DNA of 64,000 nucleotides from Erwinia mallotivora (GTDB lineage Bacteria; Pseudomonadota; Gammaproteobacteria; Enterobacterales; Enterobacteriaceae): NCBI RefSeq assembly GCF_000590885.1, contig NZ_JFHN01000045.1, positions 248,001 to 312,000 of the forward strand, read 5' to 3'. Shown piece by piece: positions 25,491 to 34,370 of this stretch (position 1 is its first letter; each line of letters starts with the position of its first letter). The notes under the pieces were generated by a model. It saw only the letters and a program-made list of their open reading frames with translations, ran no database searches and was not told where the DNA came from. The position numbers and the translations under genes were made by a program.

Positions 25491-26305
25491 AAACCTGGCT
25501 GCTGGCGCTACTGGCGCTGCCTTTTACCCTGCTGGCGCAGGAGCGGGTGGTGTCGATTGGCGGCGATTTGACAGAAATTATCTATGCGCTGGACGCCCAG
25601 CAGGATTTGGTGGGCCGTGACTCCACCAGCCTCCAACCTGCGGTGGTGACGAAACTGCCTGATGTGGGCTACATGCGTCAGCTGAACGCAGAAGGTATCC
25701 TGGCGATGAAACCGACACTGGTTATCGTCAGCGCGCTGGCGAAGCCTTCCGTCGCCTTGCAGCAGGTTGAGCAGGCCGGAGTGAAAGTGGTCACCGTTAC
25801 CAGTGAGCCTTCACTGAGCGCCATTAAGCAGAAAGTGAGCACCATTGCCGGTGCGCTGCACCGTGAGGAGCAGGGCAAGGCACTGGAAGCAAAAATCAAC
25901 GACCAGCTGGCTGGCGTAGCGGATAAGCCGCTGCCGGTTAAAGTGCTCTATATCCTCAATCATTCCGGGATGAAAGCCATGGCGGCCGGTACTGAAACCG
26001 CTGCTGATGGTGCTATTCGTAGCGCCGGACTACAAAACGCGATGGGCAATATCCCGCACTATCAGGCGTTGACGCAGGAAGGGATTGTTGCCAGTGCGCC
26101 TCAGCTGGTGGTGATTGGTGAGGACGGCCTGAAGGCGATGGGCGGTGAGGACAAAATCTGGCAATTGCCGGGTCTTGCGCTGACGCCCGCAGGCAAAAAT
26201 CACAGCCTGCTGGTCGTAGATGAAATGGCGCTGCTGGGCTTTGGTGTACAGACGCCGGGGGCCATCGTCAAGCTGCGTAAGGCTGCGGAAACCGTAGCGC
26301 AATGA
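25487..26305 (+). CDS. hmuT: HmuT periplasmic heme-binding protein
   Basis: A 272-residue class III (cobalamin/heme type) binding protein. Signal peptide MKTWLLALLALPFTLLAQ, then ERVVSIGGDLTEIIYALDAQ, the usual first strand and helix. LPDVGYMRQLNAEGILAMKP contains the Tyr that ligates heme in ShuT/HmuT. The long interdomain helix and the C-terminal lobe are complete. It carries heme to the HmuUV permease. It overlaps both neighbours by four bases (ATGA). Confidence 0.95.
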   Translation: MKTWLLALLALPFTLLAQERVVSIGGDLTEIIYALDAQQDLVGRDSTSLQPAVVTKLPDVGYMRQLNAEGILAMKPTLVIVSALAKPSVALQQVEQAGVKVVTVTSEPSLSAIKQKVSTIAGALHREEQGKALEAKINDQLAGVADKPLPVKVLYILNHSGMKAMAAGTETAADGAIRSAGLQNAMGNIPHYQALTQEGIVASAPQLVVIGEDGLKAMGGEDKIWQLPGLALTPAGKNHSLLVVDEMALLGFGVQTPGAIVKLRKAAETVAQ

Positions 26306-27300
26306 AAAGAGTGAAGGTGCAGCGTCGTTTGCTGGTGATGTTGCTGATGCTGCTGGCGATGATGCTACTGGCGGCCAATACCGGTGCCATGCGTCTGTCG
26401 CTGGCAATGGTCTGGCAGGCACCTGCCGACAGCATGATCTGGAAAATCTGGTGGAACATTCGCCTGCCGCGCGTGCTTCTTGCCGTACTGGTGGGGGCGG
26501 CGCTGGCACTTTCCGGGGCCACCATGCAGGGGCTGTTTCGTAATCCGCTGGCCGATCCCGGCCTGTTGGGGATCAGCAGCGGTGCCTCATTGATGCTGGC
26601 GTTTGCCGTAGTGATACCTGTTACGCTGCCTGCGGCACTGGCGCTGTGGTGGCCGATGCTGGCGGCATTTGTCGGAAGTCTGCTGGTGACGATGATGATT
26701 TTTATCCTCAGCCGTCATCGCAGCACCACGCTTCCGCGACTGCTGCTGGCAGGCATAGCCATCAATGCCCTGTGCGGGGCGGCGGTGGGCGTTCTGTCAT
26801 GGATCAGCAACGATCAGCAGCTACGCCAGCTTTCGCTATGGGGAATGGGCTCCCTGGGACAGGCGCAGTGGCCGACGGTCGTGGCCTGTGCTGTTTTGAT
26901 CCTGCCGACCATGCTGGCGACCCAGTAGCAGGCGCAGCGGCTCAATTTGCTGCAACTGGGTGATGAGGAAGCACATTATCTGGGGGTGGATGTGCGGCGC
27001 ACGCAGCGTATCCTGCTGATCCTCAGTGCGCTGATGGTCGCGGCGGCGGTGGCGGTCAGCGGCGTGATTGCTTTTGTTGGTCTGGTCGTACCGCATCTGA
27101 TCCGACTCTGCATGGGGGGTGACCACCGTTGGTTGTTACCCGGTGCGGTGTTATTGGGGGCGATGCTGATGCTGGTGGCCGATACGCTGGCCAGAACCCT
27201 GGTGTCTCCGGCAGAAATGCCGGTCGGCCTGCTCACCAGCCTGCTGGGTGCGCCCTGGTTCTTATGGCTGATCCTTCGTCGTCAGGGGGGCCGCTTGTGA
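26302..27300 (+). pseudogene. hmuU: hmuU heme permease interrupted by an in-frame amber codon
   Basis: The FecCD/BtuC-family permease frame runs from ATG 26302 to TGA 27300 (332 residues if read through), but codon 209 is TAG (26926-26928) in the context CAG-TAG-CAG. Everything on either side is intact. The upstream half has RLPRVLLAVLVGAALALSGA and GLFRNPLADPGLLGISSGAS. The downstream half has LNLLQLGDEEAHYLGVD, VSGVIAFVGLVVPHLIR and the C-terminal helices. A single C-to-T change of a Gln codon explains it. Unless suppressed, the product lacks about four membrane helices and the ATPase coupling region. It overlaps hmuT by four bases and hmuV starts inside its stop. Confidence 0.9.
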
Positions 27301-28076
27301 GCCAGCTTTTACAGGCGACTGATGCCTCTTATCGTCTCGGTCAGCGTCTGTTGATTGACAGCGTGTCGCTGACCTTGCATCCGGGTGAGATGGTGGCGCT
27401 GATTGGGCCGAACGGTGCGGGAAAATCGACCCTGATGCGGCTACTGACCGGTTTTTTACCGCTCAGTGCAGGACGCTGCTGTCTTGATGACCGGCCGATT
27501 GCCGAGTGGCACGGTGACCAGCTGGCCCGACGACGTGCGGTGATGCGTCAGCAAAGCCATATCGAGTTTGCCGTGCCGGTACGCGAGGTGGTGGCGATGG
27601 GGCGGGCGCCCTGGTCTGAAAAAACCGCCCGGGAGATTGTCGATCGGGTTATGGAACTGACGGGGTGTGAGCAGCTGGCGCAGCGTGACTATCGCTTCCT
27701 TTCCGGCGGCGAACAGCAGCGGGTGCAGCTGGCGCGCGCGCTGGTCCAGCTCTGGCATGATGACGGACCTCGTGGCTGGCTGTTTCTTGACGAGCCTACT
27801 TCGGCGCTGGATCTCTACCATCAACAACATGCGCTGCGGCTGCTGCATCAGCTGACCCGCCAGGGTGAACTGACGGTCTGCTGCGTGCTGCACGATCTCA
27901 ATCTGGCCGCGCTGTGGTCCGATCGCATGTTGTTACTGCATCAGGGCCACCTGGTTGCCAGCGGCACGCCCGCAGAGGTCATGACCGAGGCGACGCTGAC
28001 CCGCTGGTATCAGGCTGACCTTCAGGTTCACCATCACAGTCAGGATGCGGTGCCACAAATTGTCCTGCGCCGTTAA
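27297..28076 (+). CDS. hmuV: HmuV heme ABC transporter ATPase
   Basis: A 259-residue ABC ATPase. The GTG at 27297 overlaps the hmuU stop (GTGA) and gives the standard family length; a longer upstream frame runs inside hmuU. Walker A is GPNGAGKST (37-45), the signature is LSGGEQQR, Walker B is [12 protein letters not shown] and the switch His is in VLHDLNLAA. It energises heme import through HmuU. It converges with the PBP2 gene, whose stop lies 13 bases beyond. Confidence 0.95.
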   Translation: MSQLLQATDASYRLGQRLLIDSVSLTLHPGEMVALIGPNGAGKSTLMRLLTGFLPLSAGRCCLDDRPIAEWHGDQLARRRAVMRQQSHIEFAVPVREVVAMGRAPWSEKTAREIVDRVMELTGCEQLAQRDYRFLSGGEQQRVQLARALVQLWHDDGPRGWLFLDEPTSALDLYHQQHALRLLHQLTRQGELTVCCVLHDLNLAALWSDRMLLLHQGHLVASGTPAEVMTEATLTRWYQADLQVHHHSQDAVPQIVLRR

Positions 28077-28088
28077 GAACTCAAACCG

Positions 28089-29990
28089 TTACTGCGCACT
28101 GACGTTACTTCCGGGATCGGCGGTGGCTGACATCGGTGCCACATCCGGTGGCAGGAAAATGTGGTCCAGAATATTCCTTGCCAGCGGTGCGGCGGTGACG
28201 CCATTCACCCCGCCATTTTCGAGGATCAGAGCCATCGCCACCCTGGGTTTATCGAAAGGGGCGAAGACGGTATAAAAAATATGATCGCGCAGGCGCTGTG
28301 GGATCATTTTTGCGTTATAGATCTGATTCTGTTTCAGTCCAAACACCTGGGACGTTCCACTTTTTCCCGCGATGCCGTAAGGCGCGGTGTGAAAGTATTT
28401 ATAGCCCGTCCCGTTTGGCGCATTTGCCATGCCAAACATCGCCCGGCGCACCAGTCCCCAGTATGGCGAGTTGGCGTCACCGATTTGCTGAACAGGAATG
28501 GTCTGTTTCCACGGCGTAACCTCTTTTCCCTGTTTTTCCTGATAGAGCAGATGCGGCTGGATCACCCGACCGTTGTTAATCAGCGTATCCAGCGCTTTGA
28601 CCATCTGCACCGGGGTGGCAATCCAGTAACCCTGGCCGATGCCTACCGAGACGGTATCTCCCTGATACCAGCCCTTTTTATGTACTTTCTGCTTCCACTC
28701 GCGGCTGGGCAACAGGCCGTTATACTCCTCGTTGAGGTCGATACCCGTGGGCTTACCGTAGCCAAACTGGCTGAGCATGGTATGGATGCGATCAATGCCC
28801 AGCATAAAGGCCACCTGATAAAAGAAGGTGTCGGCAGACTCTTCAATGGCGCGGGTGACATCCAGCGTACCGTGACCGGTTTTTTTCCAATCGCGATATT
28901 TCCGTGTGGTGCCGGGCAGAGTCCAGGTGGCCGCGCCAAAGAAGGTGGAAGATGGCGTGATGACGTGAGTTAACAGCGCCGACATCGCCATATAAGGCTT
29001 GACGGTAGAAGCCGGAGGATACAATCCCTGGGTAACCCGATTAATAAGCGGCAGGTCTTTGTTTTCCAGCAATGCTTTATACGCTTTGTAACTGATGCCT
29101 TTTACAAAAGGATTGGGATCGTAGCTTGGGCTGGAAACCATTGCCAGCACGTCGCCATTTTGCGGATTTTCGATCAGCACGGCGGCACGCTGACCGACAA
29201 TCTGGGTTTCCACATACTGTTGCAGATGCAGATGCAGATCCAGCGTCAGCCACAGATCTTTTCCGGCCACCGGCGGCACCTCTTTCAACACGCGGATCAC
29301 CCGACCGTGGTTATCCACCTCCACTTCCTGATAGCCGGTTTTACCGTGCAGTACCGATTCATAATAGCCTTCAATCCCCTGCTTACCGATATTGTGGTCA
29401 GCGGCGTAGTTCTCACCAATACCGGCTTTATCCAGCCGCTTATAGTCGTTGTCGTTAATTTTGGAAACGTAGCCGATAACGTGGGCCAGATCGGGGCCGT
29501 AAGGATACTGGAGATCTTCATAGCTACTGATGGTGACGCCGGTGAATTTGTACTGATTGACGGAGAAGCGCGCCACCTCTTCGTCGGTCAGCTCGGTTTT
29601 CAACACCACCGGTTTGTAACGGCTGTTAGCATGCAGCGCGTGGGTGAAGGTATCAATATCGTCAGGTGTGAGGTCAACAATCGGCGTCAGTTGCGCCAGT
29701 AAGCTTTTCATGTCCTCGACTTTGTACGGCAGGATCTCAATGTCATACCAGGTGACGTTTTTCACCAGCGGAATGCCGTTGCGATCAAAGATCATCCCGC
29801 GGGTTGGCGCAATAGGGATCATTTTGATGTCATTCTGATTCGAACGCGTCTGGTAGTACTGATTCTGCTCGATTTGCAGGTGCCAGAGGTTGACGACCAG
29901 CGTGACGAAACCGGCCAGCACTAATCCAAAGGCCACCAATGCCCTGCGTACAAACAACTTTTCTTCTTCTGCAAAATCTCTGAATTTCAT
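28089..29990 (-). CDS. PBP2-type peptidoglycan transpeptidase (MrdA paralogue)
   Basis: A 633-residue class B penicillin-binding protein, full length for PBP2. N-terminal cytoplasmic tail and a single membrane anchor at about 15-38; pedestal domain with MIFDRNGIPL; transpeptidase domain with the active-site Ser328-x-x-Lys331 (PASTVK), Ser385-Ala-Asp (ESADTFF) and K-S-G-T (AGKSGTSQV). It would cross-link side-wall peptidoglycan with a RodA partner. Unlike the housekeeping mrdA, it is not next to rodA/mrdB, rlpA or rlmH; its neighbours are hmuV and a LysR gene. It may be a relocated or second copy; Salmonella has comparable extra PBPs (PBP2SAL, PBP3SAL) used in acid. Confidence 0.93.
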   Translation of the reverse strand: MKFRDFAEEEKLFVRRALVAFGLVLAGFVTLVVNLWHLQIEQNQYYQTRSNQNDIKMIPIAPTRGMIFDRNGIPLVKNVTWYDIEILPYKVEDMKSLLAQLTPIVDLTPDDIDTFTHALHANSRYKPVVLKTELTDEEVARFSVNQYKFTGVTISSYEDLQYPYGPDLAHVIGYVSKINDNDYKRLDKAGIGENYAADHNIGKQGIEGYYESVLHGKTGYQEVEVDNHGRVIRVLKEVPPVAGKDLWLTLDLHLHLQQYVETQIVGQRAAVLIENPQNGDVLAMVSSPSYDPNPFVKGISYKAYKALLENKDLPLINRVTQGLYPPASTVKPYMAMSALLTHVITPSSTFFGAATWTLPGTTRKYRDWKKTGHGTLDVTRAIEESADTFFYQVAFMLGIDRIHTMLSQFGYGKPTGIDLNEEYNGLLPSREWKQKVHKKGWYQGDTVSVGIGQGYWIATPVQMVKALDTLINNGRVIQPHLLYQEKQGKEVTPWKQTIPVQQIGDANSPYWGLVRRAMFGMANAPNGTGYKYFHTAPYGIAGKSGTSQVFGLKQNQIYNAKMIPQRLRDHIFYTVFAPFDKPRVAMALILENGGVNGVTAAPLARNILDHIFLPPDVAPMSATADPGSNVSAQ

Positions 29991-30123
29991 TACCGGGCAA
30001 TCGCGTTATAGCCAGTTTTTCCGCCCAATGATAAAGATTGCGTAACAAATCACGACCAGAAAGATGCATTTGCGACGGTTAAAGTGTGACATTTATTGAC
30101 GATGTTACAAATGGCCGCAATTT

Positions 30124-31017
30124 TTACTCTTTTTCCGGACCGGGCGATGGCTGAAAGTGTTGTTGCAGAAAGTTGATCGCCTCTGTGGCCCGGCGCGACA
30201 GCGGCCACTCGGCGCGGTGGATCAACCAGATGGTATCCACCACCGGCACATCACATTCCACCACGCGGATTGCCTGCTGCTGCGCAAAGGCCTGGCGGGC
30301 AAAGCGTGGCAGTACAGCGAAACCCAGCCCGCGGGCCACCGGTTCCAGAATCAGGCCTATTTGATTGATAAAACCACGCTGCGGCAGATTGCGAACGCCA
30401 GGATTGCCGGGAAAACGACGGCTGAGCAAACGGGTCGCCATCGCCATGCCATCCGGATGATCGATAAAGCCCAGGCGTGCCAGATCGTCCCAGCCGTTAA
30501 CCTCTTCTGCCTGTGGGATCACCAGCTCCAGCGGCTCTTCGGTAAAGGGTCTGGCGTGCAGCCGTCGGTCGTCCGGTTTCAGCGTCACCAGTCCCATTTC
30601 AAAACGGTTATGCAGCACCGCCTCGGTCACTTCCTGATCGGGAGCAAAGCGATGCCTTATGCACAATGCCGGATGTTGCTGCTGGAGTGTCAGCAGCAGA
30701 GGGTACAGGCGCAGTCCGATGCTGCCGGGGCTAATCAGCCCGATCTCGCCGCAGGTGATATCCGTTTCACTCATTCTCAGAATCAGGCGTTTCTCTGCTC
30801 TGTCCAGCTCCTGACAATAATCCAGCAGGGCCAGGCCGGACGGCGTCAGCGTCTGTGGACGTTTGCTACGCAGGATGAGCAAACCAAGGTGCTGCTCAAG
30901 GTGACGGATATGCTGGCTGACGGCGGCCTGCGTCATCCCCAGGCGTTCGGCGGCGGCGGTAAAGCTGCCTGTTTCGGTCAGTACGGTAAAGGAACGAAGC
31001 CATTGCGGATTTAACAT
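30124..31017 (-). CDS. LysR-type regulator of the divergent VOC/MDR/OYE operon
   Basis: A 297-residue LysR protein. The helix-turn-helix at about 3-62 reads WLRSFTVLTETGSFTAAAER and MTQAAVSQHIRHLEQHLG, followed by the effector-binding domain. It is divergently arranged with the enzyme operon beginning at 31115, with a 97-base shared promoter region, so it most likely regulates that operon. The inducer is unknown; an electrophile would fit the enzyme set. Confidence 0.9.
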   Translation of the reverse strand: MLNPQWLRSFTVLTETGSFTAAAERLGMTQAAVSQHIRHLEQHLGLLILRSKRPQTLTPSGLALLDYCQELDRAEKRLILRMSETDITCGEIGLISPGSIGLRLYPLLLTLQQQHPALCIRHRFAPDQEVTEAVLHNRFEMGLVTLKPDDRRLHARPFTEEPLELVIPQAEEVNGWDDLARLGFIDHPDGMAMATRLLSRRFPGNPGVRNLPQRGFINQIGLILEPVARGLGFAVLPRFARQAFAQQQAIRVVECDVPVVDTIWLIHRAEWPLSRRATEAINFLQQHFQPSPGPEKE

Positions 31018-31114
31018 AATGAAATTTTATAATCCTCATAACCATTACTCTGTTTTCATTATAGGGGGGTGGGCGTAGCCTGAATATCATTCTGTATAAT
31101 GAGGAGTGAAAACC

Positions 31115-31615
31115 ATGATCCCAGGCTACCCGCGTAGCTTTTCTCATATTGGTCTGTCAGTCACCGACCTTGATGCGGCGGTGAAATTTTACACTGAGGT
31201 AATGGGCTGGTATCTGATTATGCCGCCCACGGAAATCAGGGAAGATGACTCAGCGATTGGCGTGATGTGCAGTGATGTATTTGGTGCGGGCTGGGGTTCG
31301 TTCCGCATTGCCCACCTCTCCACCGGCGATCGTGTCGGGGTGGAAATTTTCCAGTTTCGCGATGCCCAGCGTCGTGAAGATAACTTTGAATACTGGAAAT
31401 CGGGCGTCTTCCACTTCTGTGTGCAGGATCCGGATGTTGAGCGGCTGGCGGCAAAAATTGTGGCGGCGGGAGGCCGTCAGCGGATGCCCGTCCGTGAATA
31501 CTTCCCCGGCGAGAAGCCGTATCGCATGGTGTACATGGAAGATCCTTTTGGCAATATCCTCGAAATTTACAGCCACAGCTATGAGCTGACCTATTCGGCA
31601 GGTGCCTATGAATAA
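31115..31615 (+). CDS. VOC-superfamily (glyoxalase/bleomycin-resistance type) protein
   Basis: A 166-residue protein. ATG 31115 is used because GAGGAG lies 9-10 bases upstream and the in-frame GTG at 31106 would overlap that site. The paired beta-alpha-beta-beta-beta modules start at FSHIGLSVTDLDAAVKFYTE and GVFHFCVQDPDVERLAAKI. Metal-site candidates are His in SHIGLSV, Glu in VGVEIFQF, His in VFHFCV and Glu in NILEIYSH, the positions expected in glyoxalase-I-like dioxygenases and lyases. It overlaps the next gene by 8 bases. The substrate is unknown. Confidence 0.88.
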   Translation: MIPGYPRSFSHIGLSVTDLDAAVKFYTEVMGWYLIMPPTEIREDDSAIGVMCSDVFGAGWGSFRIAHLSTGDRVGVEIFQFRDAQRREDNFEYWKSGVFHFCVQDPDVERLAAKIVAAGGRQRMPVREYFPGEKPYRMVYMEDPFGNILEIYSHSYELTYSAGAYE

Positions 31616-32588
31616 GCCTGTATCATCCGTTCTGCCCGCCGCCTGGCAGGGCTGGGTATGGCAGGGAGGGGAGTCTGCGCAGCATCTCCGGCAGACAACC
31701 ATCAATGCAATGCCCTTGCAGCCGGGTGAGGTGCTGGTGCAAAACGCGGCAATCGGTCTGAACCCGGTAGACTGGAAAGTTCTGGACAGCCAGACAGGGC
31801 TGGTGCCCGGCGTGGACGGTGCCGGAACCGTAGTGGCTGTCGGCCGTGGCGTGGCGCAAAGCTGGCTGGGAAAGCGGGTAGCCTATCACCAGAATCTGCG
31901 CGCTGCCGGTAGTTTTGCGGGATACACCCCTCTTGCAGCTGATGTACTGATGCAGCTGCCCGACGCTCTTGAGTTTGCTCAGGCCGCGGCATTTCCCTGT
32001 CCCGGACTGACCGCCTGGCAGGCGCTGGAAAAGCTGCCGACGCAGCCGGGTGCTGAGCTGTTAATCGCCGGTGCCGGCGGTTCGGTCGGGCACTATCTGG
32101 TCCAGTTGGCGGTGGCAAGAGGCTTCCGGGTGACGGTGATGTGTAGCGAACGGCACTGGTCACGTCTGAGTGAACTGGGCGCGCAGCGTTGCCTGACCAA
32201 CCGCGAACAGATTGCCACTCCGGCTGACTCACCGCGCTATTTTGCGCTGATTGACTGTGTCGGCGCTGAGCATGCGCGGGCGCTTGCGGATTTGCTGAAA
32301 GCTAACGGCCATCTGGTCTGCATTCAGGGGCGTGTCGAAGACTGGCCCTGCACGCCTTTTGGCCGGGCGCTGTCGATGCATGAGGTGGCGTTGGGTGCAC
32401 TGCATCAACATGGCGATGCGTCAGACTGGCAAAAGCTGACCGCCAGCGGTGAGCAGCTGTTGCAACAAATCGCGTCGGGCACCCTGAAGCAGGAAACCCT
32501 GCTGCACTTCTCTTTTGCGCAGCTGCCGCAGCAGCTTGATGCTCTTAAACATCGTAACTTCAGCGGCAAACAAATCATTCTGTTATAA
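31608..32588 (+). CDS. Zinc-free medium-chain dehydrogenase/reductase (quinone-oxidoreductase-like)
   Basis: A 326-residue MDR-family protein; ATG 31608 lies inside the end of the VOC gene. It has the GroES-like N-terminal domain (GEVLVQNAAIGLNPVDWKVL, PGVDGAGTVVAVG) and a Rossmann domain with the dinucleotide motif in LLIAGAGGSVGHYLVQLAV. The catalytic and structural zinc cysteines of alcohol dehydrogenases are missing, as in NADPH:quinone or enone reductases. It is part of a three-gene unit with the VOC protein and the old yellow enzyme; together they suggest handling of reactive carbonyl or enone compounds. Confidence 0.88.
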   Translation: MNKPVSSVLPAAWQGWVWQGGESAQHLRQTTINAMPLQPGEVLVQNAAIGLNPVDWKVLDSQTGLVPGVDGAGTVVAVGRGVAQSWLGKRVAYHQNLRAAGSFAGYTPLAADVLMQLPDALEFAQAAAFPCPGLTAWQALEKLPTQPGAELLIAGAGGSVGHYLVQLAVARGFRVTVMCSERHWSRLSELGAQRCLTNREQIATPADSPRYFALIDCVGAEHARALADLLKANGHLVCIQGRVEDWPCTPFGRALSMHEVALGALHQHGDASDWQKLTASGEQLLQQIASGTLKQETLLHFSFAQLPQQLDALKHRNFSGKQIILL

Positions 32589-32598
32589 CGAGGTAATT

Positions 32599-33699
32599 AT
32601 GGCCGGACTTTTTACCCCTTTTACGTTAAAAAATATCAGGTTACGCAATCGTATTGCGGTGCCTCCGATGTGCCAGTACAGCGCGATTGACGGTGTCAGT
32701 AATGACTGGCACCGCGTGCACTACAGCAGTCTGGCCCGGGGTGGTGCAGGTCTGGTGATTGTGGAAGCAACAGCCGTATCGCCGGAAGGGCGGATTACCC
32801 CGGCCTGTCTGGGTATCTGGAATGATGCGCAGGCTGAAAAACTGGCAGAGATTGCGGCGACAATAAAAGCTGCCGGGGCAGTGCCGGGCATCCAGATTGC
32901 TCATGCCGGGCGCAAAGCCAGTGCCAACAAGCCGTGGGAAGGCGACGATCATATTGCTGAGAATGACCCGCGCGGCTGGGCAACGCTCTCACCTTCCGCC
33001 ATTTCTTTCGGTGCTAATTTGTCGAAGGTCCCGCAGGAAATGACTGGGGTGGATATAGCCCGCATCCAGCAAGACTTTGCCCAGGCGGCCAGACGTGCCA
33101 GGGAGGCCGGTTTTGAATGGCTTGAACTGCATTTTGCCCATGGCTATCTGGCTCAGAGTTTTTTCTCCGTCCATGCCAATCAGCGCGACGATGCCTGGGG
33201 CGGCAATCTGCAGGGCCGAAGCCGCTTTCTGCTGGAGACGCTGGCGGCGGTTCGTAGAGAGTGGCCTGACAGCCTGCCGCTGACGGCCCGCTTTGGGGTG
33301 ATTGAATACGACGGGCGCGATGAAGAAACGCTGAATGAAGCCATCGACCTGACCAGACAGTTCCGCGCCGGTGGCCTGGATCTGCTGAGCGTCAGCGTCG
33401 GTTTCTCCACGCCAGACGCGCAGATCCCGTGGGGGCCGGCTTTCCTTGCTCCCGTGGCTGAGCGGGTCCGACGTGAAGCAGAAATTCCGGTGGCTTCTGC
33501 CTGGGGGATCGACTCCCCGCTGATTGCCAGTCAGACCATTGAGAAAGGAGAACTCGACCTGGTGATGGTGGGTCGCGCACATCTTTCCAATCCCAACTGG
33601 CCTTATCAGGCAGCGCTGACGCTGAACAAAGAGCGACCTTCCTGGGTTCTGCCTGCTCCTTATGCTCACTGGCTGGAACGTTACCGGGTTAGTGAATAG
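32599..33699 (+). CDS. Old yellow enzyme family NAD(P)H:flavin oxidoreductase (YqjM type)
   Basis: A 366-residue FMN-dependent TIM-barrel enzyme; ATG 32599 has GAGG 7 bases upstream. The YqjM-type signature is present: NRIAVPPMCQYSAIDG, with the redox-tuning Cys and the Tyr two positions later, then the substrate-anion-binding pair in LELHFAHGYLAQSFFS (His-x-x-His) and QRDDAWGG. The C-terminal phosphate-binding segment VMVGRAHLSNPNWP is typical. It reduces activated C=C bonds. It is the last gene of the operon; its final 19 bases overlap the end of the convergent LuxR-type gene. Confidence 0.93.
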   Translation: MAGLFTPFTLKNIRLRNRIAVPPMCQYSAIDGVSNDWHRVHYSSLARGGAGLVIVEATAVSPEGRITPACLGIWNDAQAEKLAEIAATIKAAGAVPGIQIAHAGRKASANKPWEGDDHIAENDPRGWATLSPSAISFGANLSKVPQEMTGVDIARIQQDFAQAARRAREAGFEWLELHFAHGYLAQSFFSVHANQRDDAWGGNLQGRSRFLLETLAAVRREWPDSLPLTARFGVIEYDGRDEETLNEAIDLTRQFRAGGLDLLSVSVGFSTPDAQIPWGPAFLAPVAERVRREAEIPVASAWGIDSPLIASQTIEKGELDLVMVGRAHLSNPNWPYQAALTLNKERPSWVLPAPYAHWLERYRVSE

Positions 33700-34325
33700 T
33701 GTTTGATCCCAGCGGGCAGAGGAACATGCCCTCTTGCTCGCTGAGCACAAGAGTGATTGAATCCGGCATACAAATTCAGTATCTGTCGGTAACAAATCAG
33801 TGACATATCATTGAGCCGGGTCATTCCCAGTTTGCGAAACGCATTTTGCTTATGGGAACTGATAGTTTTAGTGGAAAGATTCAGCTTACGAGAAATAAAG
33901 TCAGTCGAGTGCCCAACGGCCAGTTCGCGCAGTACGATATTCTCTTTTCGGGACAGGTGGTCGGTATGTGGCGGTTTGTCACTGGCAATCGATTTCAGCA
34001 GCGGTAGCAGTATTTTTACTGGACATTTTTTGGAGACTATCCAGTAAGGATAGAAATTACCCGGCTCGTTCTGTAAGGGTAAATCAACCACAAAAAGAAT
34101 ATTTACGCCAAAATAGCAGGTGTTGTAGGCCAGGTTTTGTGATGGGGTCATTTGCATATAATGGATATCGACAATCACAATATCTTCTTGTCGAAAACCA
34201 CAATAATAAAAAAGAAGTAATCCATTCGCGTAGCTATACGTCTTTAATTCGTTTTCTGTCGCGCTCAGAATTTCTCTCAGACCTGCGACAAAAAAACGAT
34301 CATCAGAAATAATATATATACACAT
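33681..34325 (-). CDS. LuxR/FimZ-type response-regulator-like activator of the fimbrial cluster
   Basis: A 214-residue protein with a receiver-like N-terminal half (MCIYIISDDRFFVAGLREIL, VIVDIHYM) and a C-terminal LuxR helix-turn-helix at about 127-180 (LSRKENIVLRELAVGHSTDF, then KTISSHKQNAFRKLGM). The layout resembles FimZ/BglJ/RcsB-type regulators. It is the last gene of the leftward fimbrial cluster, so fimbrial control is likely. The DNA is AT-rich compared with the oxidoreductase genes beside it. Its stop region overlaps the convergent oxidoreductase gene by 19 bases. Confidence 0.8.
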   Translation of the reverse strand: MCIYIISDDRFFVAGLREILSATENELKTYSYANGLLLFYYCGFRQEDIVIVDIHYMQMTPSQNLAYNTCYFGVNILFVVDLPLQNEPGNFYPYWIVSKKCPVKILLPLLKSIASDKPPHTDHLSRKENIVLRELAVGHSTDFISRKLNLSTKTISSHKQNAFRKLGMTRLNDMSLICYRQILNLYAGFNHSCAQRARGHVPLPAGIKHYSLTR

Positions 34326-34370
34326 AATTCCCTCTATGTTTGATTATCCTTAACAACCTTTTGACATATT

